From NCBI GenBank assembly GCA_001464615.1, contig LNFI01000038.1, positions 1-64,000 on the forward strand: 64,000 nt of DNA. The letters run 5' to 3'. This stretch comes from Sphingomonadales bacterium Ga0077557 (GTDB taxonomy: Bacteria > Pseudomonadota > Alphaproteobacteria > Sphingomonadales > Sphingomonadaceae). Position numbers and translations under genes: made by a program. This document shows, one piece after another, positions 33,833 through 42,558 of the stretch (within the stretch, counting starts at the first letter, position 1; each line of letters starts with the position of its first letter). Under the pieces are notes generated by a model. That model made no database searches and was not told where the DNA came from. It saw only the letters and a list, made by a program, of their open reading frames with translations.

Positions 33833-35257
33833 TCACCCCGCGTACAGCTTGACCAGATCGAACAGATAATCCCGGCCGGCATAGATCGACTCAACCCTGA
33901 TCCGCTCATTCAGCCCATGCGTGCCATTGCCATCGGGATCGATGAAGGTACCCGGCGCACCATAAACCGGGATGCCGATCGCTTGCAGGAAAATGCCGTC
34001 CGTCGCGCCCGTCGACATCAGCGGCAGCAGGGGGACGCCCGGAAAATGCTGCGCGGCGAGCGTCCGGGCCGGGCCCATGATCTTGGGATCAAGCTTGGTC
34101 GGCACCGCAGTCGGGCGGATCGGGGCGTTCGCCGTCACGGTCACGGCTGGCCCGGCCAGTTCCTGCAATTTCAGCCGCGTCCCCTCCACTGTTTCACCAG
34201 GGAAGATGCGGCAATTGATGTTGGCGCTGGCGCGCTGCGGCAGCGCGTTTTCAGCATGGCCGGCAGTGGCGATCGTTGCCACACAGGTGGTGCGCAAGGT
34301 TGAATGCATCGCCTTGTCGCGGCTGACCACCGCATCGGCTTCGGCATCTTCTGGATTGGTCAGCAAACGCGTGATCGCCGTCGCCATTGGACCCCCAACT
34401 GCAGCGGCGCTGGCGATGAAGAAAACGCGCGTTGTATCCGTGAACTTCACTGGAAATTCATAGCCTTGCACCGCCTTGATCGCGTCAGCAAGCTGGTAGA
34501 TCGCGTTGATTGGCACTGGTTGCGAACTATGCCCGCCGGGATTGGTGACGAGGAAGGTATAGTTTTGCGAGGCCTTTTCACCGACCTGCATGGCCAGCAC
34601 TTGGCGCCGTCCGGTCGCGTCATAGCGTCCGCCGCCGCCCTCGTTCAGCGCAAATTCGGCAGCGATCAGATCGGGCTTGTTCTGCGCCAGCCACTGCGCG
34701 CCATTCCAGGCATAGGTGGTTTCTTCGCCGCAGGTCAGCGCCAGCTTGATCGTGCGCTTGGGTTTATAGCCTTCGGTCTTGAAGCGGATCATGCTGTCCG
34801 CCCAGATCGCCGCCTGTGCCTTATCATCAACCGTGCCGCGCGCGTAATAATAGCCATCTTCCTCGATCAGCGTGAACGGATCGCGCACCCAATCCTCGCG
34901 CTTGGCTTCGACCACGTCGAGATGGCCGAGCAGCAGCATCGGCTTGGCTTTCTTGTCAGACCCATCAAGGATCACGACAATGCCGCCTTCCCGGGGGTGA
35001 TCGGGCACGCTGAACAGCGTGATCGCACTGTCGCTATAGCCCGCCGCCTTCATCCGCGCGCCAATCTGTTCGGCGGCCTTGGTGCAACTGCCAACCGACA
35101 GCGTCGTATTGGTTTCGACCAGTTCCTTGTACAGGCCGAAAAACGCCTTTTGGTCGGGCCGCGATTGCGCCTGGGCCGTGGCGGGGAGCAAAGCCGCCAG
35201 CGCCGTCGCGCCAAGCAAGGCCCCCAATCGTGCCGCCATCAATCCTGTCGCCCGCAT
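33833..35257 (-). CDS. M20 family metallopeptidase with signal peptide
   Basis: LLLGHLDVVEAKREDWVRDPF...YYARGTVDDKAQAA...CGEETT. Confidence 0.92.
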   Translation of the reverse strand: MRATGLMAARLGALLGATALAALLPATAQAQSRPDQKAFFGLYKELVETNTTLSVGSCTKAAEQIGARMKAAGYSDSAITLFSVPDHPREGGIVVILDGSDKKAKPMLLLGHLDVVEAKREDWVRDPFTLIEEDGYYYARGTVDDKAQAAIWADSMIRFKTEGYKPKRTIKLALTCGEETTYAWNGAQWLAQNKPDLIAAEFALNEGGGGRYDATGRRQVLAMQVGEKASQNYTFLVTNPGGHSSQPVPINAIYQLADAIKAVQGYEFPVKFTDTTRVFFIASAAAVGGPMATAITRLLTNPEDAEADAVVSRDKAMHSTLRTTCVATIATAGHAENALPQRASANINCRIFPGETVEGTRLKLQELAGPAVTVTANAPIRPTAVPTKLDPKIMGPARTLAAQHFPGVPLLPLMSTGATDGIFLQAIGIPVYGAPGTFIDPDGNGTHGLNERIRVESIYAGRDYLFDLVKLYAG

Positions 35258-35320
35258 GATCCGTCTCCTGCTATCGTCAATTGCACCGAGTAGACCGGGT
35301 TTGTCGCAGCGTTGCAACCG

Positions 35321-36283
35321 TCAGCGCGGCCGCACCGGCAAGGCAAGCCTGACCTCGCGATTGGCAAAATCGATATCGACCCGCCGGAACTCACGCAGCG
35401 CATCAATGCCGAGCAGCAACGCAGGCCGGCGGATCAAACCGAAACGGGCAAAGGGCGCGGCATCGGCAAAGGCGACCGGCAAATTTTGGAAAACCACCGT
35501 CCCAAGCCGAACCTCGCCGATCGACGCATAATCGGTCGACAGCGACGCGCCAGTGACACTGGTCAGGGCAAGCGGCTTAATGCCGCCCCGCGGGTTGACG
35601 ATCCTGCGTCGCAACGCCTGATTGCCGACCGTTACCGCTGATCCGGTATCCAGCACCACCTGCACCCGCTGGCCGCGAAAAGAGGCATCGGTGACGACCA
35701 GCTGACCGAACAGGCTCTTGGCGCGGATCACAATTTCGTCCGGGTCGTTGCGCGCCGCCCGCGTGCTGCGCCCTGCCGCCCGAACGGTCATCACCTGTCG
35801 ATCGAAATCGATCGACACCGCATGTCCTTTCAGCGAATCAAGCCCAAGCAGGCCCGGCGCGCCCAGATCATTGCCCTTGAATATCGGCGCCTCAATCCGA
35901 CCCGTAGCGATCGTGCTGACCTTTAGGCTGGGGATGATGGCGGTGGCGACAATGCTTGCGCCCGTCATCGTCGTCACCCGCACACTGCGCCCGCGCGCCA
36001 GGCCGAGCAGCCGGACCAATTCGCCGGAAATCACGCTGCGCTCGGCACCGGTATCGATCGTGAAGGGATAGGGGCCTGCGGCGCCGATCATCACCGGCAC
36101 CGTCAACCGACCGGGAATATCGCTGCCCAGCTTGAGCACATCGGCTTCGGTGACGGGCAGTTGCTCAGAGGAAATCGGTGCCGACGCTGGTGCCGATGCC
36201 GGGGCAGACGCTTGCGGGGCACCCTGGACGGCGGCCAATCCCAGCGGCAATAGCGCCAACGCGACAAGGGCAGAGCCAAACAC
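35321..36283 (-). CDS. secreted retropepsin-like aspartyl protease
   Basis: Two catalytic-like motifs FTIDTGAERSVIS and VVLDTGSAVTVGN; N-terminal signal. Confidence 0.85.
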   Translation of the reverse strand: MFGSALVALALLPLGLAAVQGAPQASAPASAPASAPISSEQLPVTEADVLKLGSDIPGRLTVPVMIGAAGPYPFTIDTGAERSVISGELVRLLGLARGRSVRVTTMTGASIVATAIIPSLKVSTIATGRIEAPIFKGNDLGAPGLLGLDSLKGHAVSIDFDRQVMTVRAAGRSTRAARNDPDEIVIRAKSLFGQLVVTDASFRGQRVQVVLDTGSAVTVGNQALRRRIVNPRGGIKPLALTSVTGASLSTDYASIGEVRLGTVVFQNLPVAFADAAPFARFGLIRRPALLLGIDALREFRRVDIDFANREVRLALPVRPR

Positions 36284-36322
36284 GGACTGACGGTAGGCCT
36301 CAGGCTTCGCTCCGGCAAGCGA

Positions 36323-38734
36323 TCAATCGAGTCGCATCGCCACGCTGGCGAGCGTTTCCGCCTCGATCAGGATCGCATCATCCGCCAGCCCCTGCGGCAC
36401 GCTCTCGCGCCCGATCATCACCAGCACCGGCACGGCCAGCGGCGACACGCGATCGAGCGCCACATGCAGCATCGTCCCCGCCGCGCGATCGAGCAGGTCC
36501 GCCAACCGCCCGACATCGGTCATCTTCGCGCGCGCATCGGCCCAGGCGGCTTTCAGCAACAGATGATCGGGCTCGTAGCGCCTGAGCACGTCGTAGATCA
36601 GGTCGGTTGAAAAGGTCACTTGCTTGCCGGTCTTGCGCTTGCCCGGATGCTGGCGCTCGACCAGACCACCAATTACCGCGACCTCACGAAAGGCGCGCTT
36701 GAGCAAATGCGATCCCTGCACCCAGTCGACGAATTCATCTTCCAATATGTCGGCGGAAAACAGCGCCGCCGGGTCGCTCACTGGATCGAGCGAATAACAG
36801 GCCAGCGCATAGTCATTGGCGACAAAGCCCAACGGTTTCAGCCCGTTCGTCTCCATCCGCCGGGTCAGCAGCATGCCGAGCGACTGGTGCGCGTTCCAGC
36901 CCTCAAAGCAATAGGCGACCATGTAATGCCGGCCCTCATGCGGGAAGGTCTCGACCAGCAACTGCCCCGGCTGCGGCATGATCGAGCGTTTCGACTGGAT
37001 ATCGAGCCAGTCGCGGACATCATCGGGGAAGCGGTGCCAGCCGCCCGGATCGGCGAGGAACCCGCGCACCCGGTTCGCCAAATTGGTCGTCAACGGCATC
37101 CGCGCGCCGCCATAGCTCGGGATCCGCGCCGGGCGAGCGGTCGCGCGCACCACCAGATCCTCGGTATCGATCTTCTCGACCTCCAGGCTCATGCCGGAAA
37201 AGAAAAACGTATCGCCGACCGACAGGGTCGCGGCGAACCCTTCCTCCACCCGCCCCAATTGCCGCCCGTTGCGAAAGCGCACGCTCAGCATCGTCGCTTC
37301 AACGATGATCCCGGCATTCAACCGGTGCTGTGCGATGAATTTCGGGTGGCTGACCCGCCACATCCCATCGGACTCGCGCACCAGCCGCTTGAACTTGTCA
37401 TAGGCCTTCAGCGCATAGCCGCCGTCGCTGATGAACCCAAGCACATGGGAAAACTGTTCGGCTGTCAGCGCGGAGTAAGGCAGCGACGACCGCACCTCCG
37501 CCAGCATCGCCGCCTCGTCGAACGGGGCGGCACAGGCGCAGGCCATGAGATGCTGCGCCAGCACGTCGAGCCCGCCCATCCGGAACACATCCGCATCCAG
37601 CTCGCGGTCCGCCACCGCATCAAGCGCGGCGCGCGCCTCGAGATATTCGAAGCGATTGCCCGGCACCACGATCGCCTCAGACGGTTCGTCGAGCCGGTGA
37701 TTGGCGCGCCCAATCCGCTGCAACAGCCGAGACGCGCCCTTGGGCGCGCCCATCTGGATCACGCAATCAACATCGCCCCAGTCGATCCCCATGTCGAGGC
37801 TGGCGGTACAGACCAGACCGCGCAAGCGCCCGTCCGCCATCGCCGCCTCCACCTTGCGCCGCGCCTCCAGCGAGAGCGATCCGTGATGGATACCGATCGG
37901 CAGCTGCAGGTCGTTGACCTTCCACAAATCCTGGAAGATCAGTTCCGCCAGCGCGCGGGTGTTGCAGAAGACGAGCGTCGTCTTGTGCGTCTCGATCTCG
38001 GCAATCACTTGGGGCGCGGCATAACGCCCCGAATGCCCCGACCAGGGCACACGCCCCTGCGGCAACAGGATCGAGATTTGGGGGTCCGCCCCGGGCTCGC
38101 CCTGCACCGTCGTCACCAAATCGATATCGCCATCGGGCGCGAGCCAGCCGCGATAGCCATCGGGATCGGCCACCGTCGCCGACAGCGCCACCCGCCGCAT
38201 CCCCGGCGCAATCGCCTGCAATCGCGACAGGGCGAGCGACAGCAAATCCCCGCGCTTCTGCGTGGCAAAGGCATGGACCTCGTCGATCACGATCGTCTTC
38301 AGATTGGCGAACATCAGGAACGAGTCGGGATAGCTGATCAACAGCGACAGCGATTCGGGCGTCGTCAACAGGATCTGCGGCGGCTTGATCCGCTGCCGCA
38401 GCTTGCGGTCGCTGGGGGTGTCGCCGGTCCGCGTCTCGACCCGGATATCGAGGCCCATCTCCTCAATCGGCGTGATGAGGTTGCGCTGCACATCGACTGC
38501 CAGCGCCTTAAGCGGCGAGACGTACAGCGTGTGGAGCCCTTCCGTGGGGGCTTCGATCAGCTCGACCAGCGTCGGCAGAAACCCCGCCAGCGTCTTCCCC
38601 GCCCCCGTCGGTGCCACCAGCAAAGCGTGGCGACCGGCGCGCCCCGCCGCCAGCATATCGAGCTGATGCCGACGCGGCGACCAGCCCTTGGCGGCGAACC
38701 ATGTGGTGAGGGGTGGGGGGAGAACGGTGGTCAC
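36323..38734 (-). CDS. ligase-associated DNA damage response DEXH-box helicase (Lhr-like)
   Basis: LLVAPTGAGKTLAGFLPTLVEL; VIDEVHAF; QRIGRANHRLDEPSEAIVVPGNRFEYLEARAA; 803 aa. Confidence 0.92.
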   Translation of the reverse strand: MTTVLPPPLTTWFAAKGWSPRRHQLDMLAAGRAGRHALLVAPTGAGKTLAGFLPTLVELIEAPTEGLHTLYVSPLKALAVDVQRNLITPIEEMGLDIRVETRTGDTPSDRKLRQRIKPPQILLTTPESLSLLISYPDSFLMFANLKTIVIDEVHAFATQKRGDLLSLALSRLQAIAPGMRRVALSATVADPDGYRGWLAPDGDIDLVTTVQGEPGADPQISILLPQGRVPWSGHSGRYAAPQVIAEIETHKTTLVFCNTRALAELIFQDLWKVNDLQLPIGIHHGSLSLEARRKVEAAMADGRLRGLVCTASLDMGIDWGDVDCVIQMGAPKGASRLLQRIGRANHRLDEPSEAIVVPGNRFEYLEARAALDAVADRELDADVFRMGGLDVLAQHLMACACAAPFDEAAMLAEVRSSLPYSALTAEQFSHVLGFISDGGYALKAYDKFKRLVRESDGMWRVSHPKFIAQHRLNAGIIVEATMLSVRFRNGRQLGRVEEGFAATLSVGDTFFFSGMSLEVEKIDTEDLVVRATARPARIPSYGGARMPLTTNLANRVRGFLADPGGWHRFPDDVRDWLDIQSKRSIMPQPGQLLVETFPHEGRHYMVAYCFEGWNAHQSLGMLLTRRMETNGLKPLGFVANDYALACYSLDPVSDPAALFSADILEDEFVDWVQGSHLLKRAFREVAVIGGLVERQHPGKRKTGKQVTFSTDLIYDVLRRYEPDHLLLKAAWADARAKMTDVGRLADLLDRAAGTMLHVALDRVSPLAVPVLVMIGRESVPQGLADDAILIEAETLASVAMRLD

Positions 38735-38823
38735 GCGCCCGATATGGGGGCAGGGCAGGGGTGGTGGCTAGGGGGTGTGAACCGACACGAGGACGTCTAG
38801 CCAACCCAAGAATTTTGGCTGCA

Positions 38824-39357
38824 CTAAGCGGACTTAGAATCAGTGCCGTTGCGGCTTATCTTCTTTGGTTGATCATCATAAGGTTCAAACGACGAAATTA
38901 TTTGAATTATCTCGCCGCCGAATGCCTCAACTATCTCTCGTGCGCGAGAAAATCGATCTGGTGGATTTTCTTCGCTTTCTACTCGCAATTTCCATTGCAA
39001 TTCATGTCGATACAAGCAGCTTCTCATGCCACGAGCTATATCACTATGTTGTCGAGTAAGACGTCCATATCCTCGATATGAGTCTATATTCGCGACGACG
39101 CCGATCGATATCGCCAAAATGGCCGGAATGAGCTCCCAATGAAACCACGAAGCATTTGAGAAAAGGGGGAAAATTAGGTTAGCAATTGCTAATACGCCCG
39201 TCCCGACAATGAGCAATAGCTTCCAAACCATCTCTTTTCGTGAATATACGGTTTCTTCCTTATTTGCTCTCTCTATAAATCCCCTAGCACGCGCCTTCAA
39301 TCGATCAAACTCTGCAGCAATTATCAAAAAAGGACTCGGATCTTCAGCATTTTGCAT
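38824..39357 (-). CDS. 2TM protein, candidate SLATT/DUF4231-like effector
   Basis: 177 aa: helical N-term, two adjacent TM segments (WKLLLIVGTGVLAIANLIFPLF / LIPAILAISIGVVANI), then DSYRGYGRLTRQHSDIARGMRSCLYRHELQW. Confidence 0.5.
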   Translation of the reverse strand: MQNAEDPSPFLIIAAEFDRLKARARGFIERANKEETVYSRKEMVWKLLLIVGTGVLAIANLIFPLFSNASWFHWELIPAILAISIGVVANIDSYRGYGRLTRQHSDIARGMRSCLYRHELQWKLRVESEENPPDRFSRAREIVEAFGGEIIQIISSFEPYDDQPKKISRNGTDSKSA

Positions 39358-39394
39358 AATTGCACCCCGTAAAGCCCCCTAATGGAGCTACCGG

Positions 39395-39850
39395 CTAGTA
39401 GCTAGATGCTTTTTCGACGCACTGACATTCACCTTCGAACATCTTGCACTCGCAACCCTCTGGACACTTTCCGACGCAGAAATCCGATGTGTTTCTTGAC
39501 GGAGTGAATGCCTGCTTCTTTGGGTGCAAGCCATATCCGTTCTTTTCATCGGGACGCATGGGACGAAGTCGATAAAGCCTAAACCTTCCGCACGGCCTGT
39601 CGCCAGACTCAATTGACGACCAATAATCATCGCTGGCCAATTCGGGCTTTATTGGCCGAACGCTTGATCGGAAAATTCTCGCTACCGCCGCTCCCTCGCC
39701 GGGTTCATAGCATGTCCAAGAACCTCTGTCCGACGCAGACTCTTTCAAGAGAAGAATGGGAGGGACTGACGGAGAATAATCGGGGGACCGAGGGTCAACC
39801 GCATTCTTAAGCAACTGAGCGGCTTCTTCCTTGCCAATGAATCGTGGCAT
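39395..39850 (-). CDS. hypothetical protein with C-terminal Cys cluster
   Basis: 151 aa ending CVGKCPEGCECKMFEGECQCVEKASSY (6 Cys in 22 residues). Confidence 0.6.
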   Translation of the reverse strand: MPRFIGKEEAAQLLKNAVDPRSPDYSPSVPPILLLKESASDRGSWTCYEPGEGAAVARIFRSSVRPIKPELASDDYWSSIESGDRPCGRFRLYRLRPMRPDEKNGYGLHPKKQAFTPSRNTSDFCVGKCPEGCECKMFEGECQCVEKASSY

Positions 39851-39859
39851 TAATCCTCC

Positions 39860-40144
39860 CTATGCGAATGACTTAGCACCTTCAATCAGCCTAGCTATTT
39901 GCATCTTTCCTTCGAAAGCCGCCAACATAGAAGCTGACCACCCCTTATTGTCCATATGATAAGAGTTCGCTCCGGCTTCAAGCATCATTTTTACAGCTCG
40001 GATATCGCCTGTCGCGACTCCATAGAAAAGAGGAGTCCACCCCCCTTCGCCTTGCGCTTCCAATGCCCCCTTGCGAATTGCATTGGCCAAATTGTTTAGA
40101 TCGCCTGACTCCAGCGCATCGATCATTTCGTCAATCGCGTTCAC
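39860..40144 (-). CDS. small ankyrin-repeat protein, 94 aa
   Basis: GGWTPLFYGVATGDIRAVKMMLEAGANSYHMDNKGWSASMLAAFEGKMQIARLI. Confidence 0.8.
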   Translation of the reverse strand: MNAIDEMIDALESGDLNNLANAIRKGALEAQGEGGWTPLFYGVATGDIRAVKMMLEAGANSYHMDNKGWSASMLAAFEGKMQIARLIEGAKSFA

Positions 40145-40183
40145 TAGACTAACTCCCAGCTAGCTCAATGCGCCGATAAACCT

Positions 40184-40432
40184 CTAATCCGACGTCGATT
40201 CAAAATTCTCAAGTAGCATATCGGATACAGAAAGGTCCTCAAGCAGTTTGAGCGGGTTATCGCCATAAATTTCGACGAATTTTCTGATAGCCAAGGCTGC
40301 TAATGCTCCCTGACCCAAGGGAAGCTTTTCATTAATCTTGGCTTTAACTCGAAGGAAATTCTCCTTCTGCGCCGATGTGACGACTGCGACGATCGTGATA
40401 CGGGCGCTCGAAGGGTTATCACTGTTATTCAC
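40184..40432 (-). CDS. small hypothetical protein, possible ribbon-helix-helix-like
   Basis: 82 aa, GTG start; SARITIVAVVTSAQKENFLRVKAKINEKLPLGQGALAALAIRKFVEIYG. Confidence 0.55.
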   Translation of the reverse strand: MNNSDNPSSARITIVAVVTSAQKENFLRVKAKINEKLPLGQGALAALAIRKFVEIYGDNPLKLLEDLSVSDMLLENFESTSD

Positions 40433-40751
40433 ATTGATATGCTATCATGAATCAGTTTGAATCGAAAGAGAGAGATTCCGTTTGAATCAGAATGTTTGAT
40501 GTGGCGCCCAATTCGGCGTCTCAGTGGAGACCACTTTCACGAAGACACGGTCTAACGTGCTGTCGGCGCTGAACTTTCAATACCGCTCGTGGGGGACAGG
40601 ATGCGGCGGCGCAGGCGCGGTCGATGGCAACCTGCAACTTCCGCAACTTCACCCCTGCGACTTTCTCCCTGAGACTCCCCCCGCCCCCCCCCAAGGAACG
40701 TCATCACTTTCATCACTTTCCACCCGCCCCGGCCCACCCCATATTCCAGCA

Positions 40752-41750
40752 ATGACCAAGCTCGGCGACTGGATCGACCCGCACCCGCACGGAATCTATA
40801 TCCCCGCCGCTGACGCGTGGATCGATCCGGCGCGCCCCGCCCCCCGCGCGCTTGTCACCCACGGCCATGCCGATCATGCGCGCGGCGGGCATGGCGCGGT
40901 GTGGGCGACGCGGGAGACGCTGGCGATCATGGACGCGCGCTATGGGCCGCAAGCGGCACACCCGGTCGATTATGGCGCGCCGCTGACAATGGGCGATGTC
41001 ACGGTGCGCTTCGTGCCGGCCGGCCATGTATTGGGCTCGGCGCAAATCGTGCTCGAGCATCGCGGTGAGACCGTAATCGTCTCGGGCGATTTCAAGCGTC
41101 GCCCTGACCCCACCTGCGCGCCGTTCGAGCCCGTTAAATGCGATGTCTTCATTACCGAGGCGACCTTTGGCCTGCCGGTCTTTCGCCACCCCGATACGGG
41201 GCACGAAATCGACAAGCTGCTGGCGGCGCTGCACGCCAACCCGAATCGCTGCGTGCTGGTCGGCGCCTATGCGCTCGGCAAGGCGCAGCGGGTGATCCGC
41301 GAGCTGCGCGATCGAGGCCATGATGCGCCCATTTACATTCACGGCGCGATGCAGCGGCTGTGCGACCTGTATGTCGCGCATGGCGTCGACCTGGGCACGC
41401 TGCGCCCCGCGACCGACGCCACCAAGGCCGAGATGATGGGCCACATCATCATCGCGCCGCCATCGGCGCTACAGGATCGCTGGTCGCGCCGCTTGCCCGA
41501 TCCGATCACGGCGATGGCGAGCGGCTGGATGCGGGTGCGCCAGCGCGCGGTGCAGCGCGGGGTTGAGCTGCCGCTCATCCTGTCTGATCACGCAGACTGG
41601 GACGAGCTGACTGCAACGCTGACCGAAATCGCGCCGAAGGAGGTCTGGGTGACGCATGGCCGCGAGGAGGCTTTGGTCCACTGGTGCGAGACGCATCAGA
41701 TCAAGGCCCGCGCGCTGGCGCTCAGCGGGTATGAGGATGAAGACGATTAA
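40752..41750 (+). CDS. ligase-associated DNA damage response exonuclease (MBL/beta-CASP)
   Basis: LVTHGHADHARGG...FVPAGHVLGSAQIVLEHRGETVIVSGDFKRRPDPTCAPFEPVKCDVFITEATFGLP. Confidence 0.92.
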   Translation: MTKLGDWIDPHPHGIYIPAADAWIDPARPAPRALVTHGHADHARGGHGAVWATRETLAIMDARYGPQAAHPVDYGAPLTMGDVTVRFVPAGHVLGSAQIVLEHRGETVIVSGDFKRRPDPTCAPFEPVKCDVFITEATFGLPVFRHPDTGHEIDKLLAALHANPNRCVLVGAYALGKAQRVIRELRDRGHDAPIYIHGAMQRLCDLYVAHGVDLGTLRPATDATKAEMMGHIIIAPPSALQDRWSRRLPDPITAMASGWMRVRQRAVQRGVELPLILSDHADWDELTATLTEIAPKEVWVTHGREEALVHWCETHQIKARALALSGYEDEDD

Positions 41751-42157
41751 CGCGCGGCGACGCTGATCGGTGCTGGTTGAGTGTCTTCGTCATTGCCGAA
41801 CAACCAGGCCTCGGCCTCCTCGGCATTCCGGAAATAGGCAACATCGCGCGATGCCGCCGCCCGTTGCAGCTGCATCCGGGCCAGCGTCGAGGCATGAACA
41901 AAGGCCAATTTGCGCGACCGATGCGTCGGATCGGCGAGCAACCGCTGGAAGGACAGCACCATGTCTTGTGATTGGATGCTCATGTCGCTGACATCGGTTA
42001 GCGTCATATGGTCATGCGGCCCACATTGCAGACGAGCATGCGCTGCGTTGCGGGCTTTGATGAATTGTTCAATCGTCTCCGGCCCAAAAAACCCGCCCAT
42101 GCGGATCAGCACCAGATGGCGAGGGACATCGACATCGATCGTGAAATACGGCTCCAT
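41747..42157 (-). CDS. hypothetical protein, possibly STAS/SpoIIAA-like
   Basis: 136 aa; fold guess only from length and beta-alpha pattern. Confidence 0.55.
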   Translation of the reverse strand: MEPYFTIDVDVPRHLVLIRMGGFFGPETIEQFIKARNAAHARLQCGPHDHMTLTDVSDMSIQSQDMVLSFQRLLADPTHRSRKLAFVHASTLARMQLQRAAASRDVAYFRNAEEAEAWLFGNDEDTQPAPISVAAR

Positions 42158-42261
42158 GGCAGGCGTTATGCCGCGAAATTATTGTCGATCGGTAAAAAGA
42201 GCACCGATTTTGCCAAGTATCGCACCAATACCGAGTCCCCGCCCCGTAAAGCTGCGCCCTG

Positions 42262-42558
42262 TCATCGCTCGATCGGCGACGCCGTGTAGAGGTCAAGCGT
42301 GCCGGGGCGTGCGGCATAGGCTTTGATCGCGTCCATGAATTCGGCCGATCCGGGTTGCCGGAAATGCAGTTGCAGCGCGGCCATGTCGCGCCAGCGTTCA
42401 AAAAAGACGAGGGTGAGCGGGTCCTCCGCATCAATCTGGACCGCATGGCTGATGCAGCCATCCTCGGCGCGTGAGCGCTGGACATGATCCAGGCTGGCCT
42501 GAAGTAACGCCTCGAAACTGTCGGGCCGTGCGGTCGCGGTGCCGGTTACGATAATCAT
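42262..42558 (-). CDS. antibiotic biosynthesis monooxygenase (ABM) family protein
   Basis: MIIVTGTATARPDSFEALLQASLDHVQRSRAEDGCISHAVQIDAEDPLTLVFFERWRDMAALQLHF. Confidence 0.88.
   Translation of the reverse strand: MIIVTGTATARPDSFEALLQASLDHVQRSRAEDGCISHAVQIDAEDPLTLVFFERWRDMAALQLHFRQPGSAEFMDAIKAYAARPGTLDLYTASPIER

Noticed and set aside
36620-38800. 726-aa plus-strand ORF
   Set aside because: Fully antisense to the clearly conserved DEXH helicase; shadow ORF.
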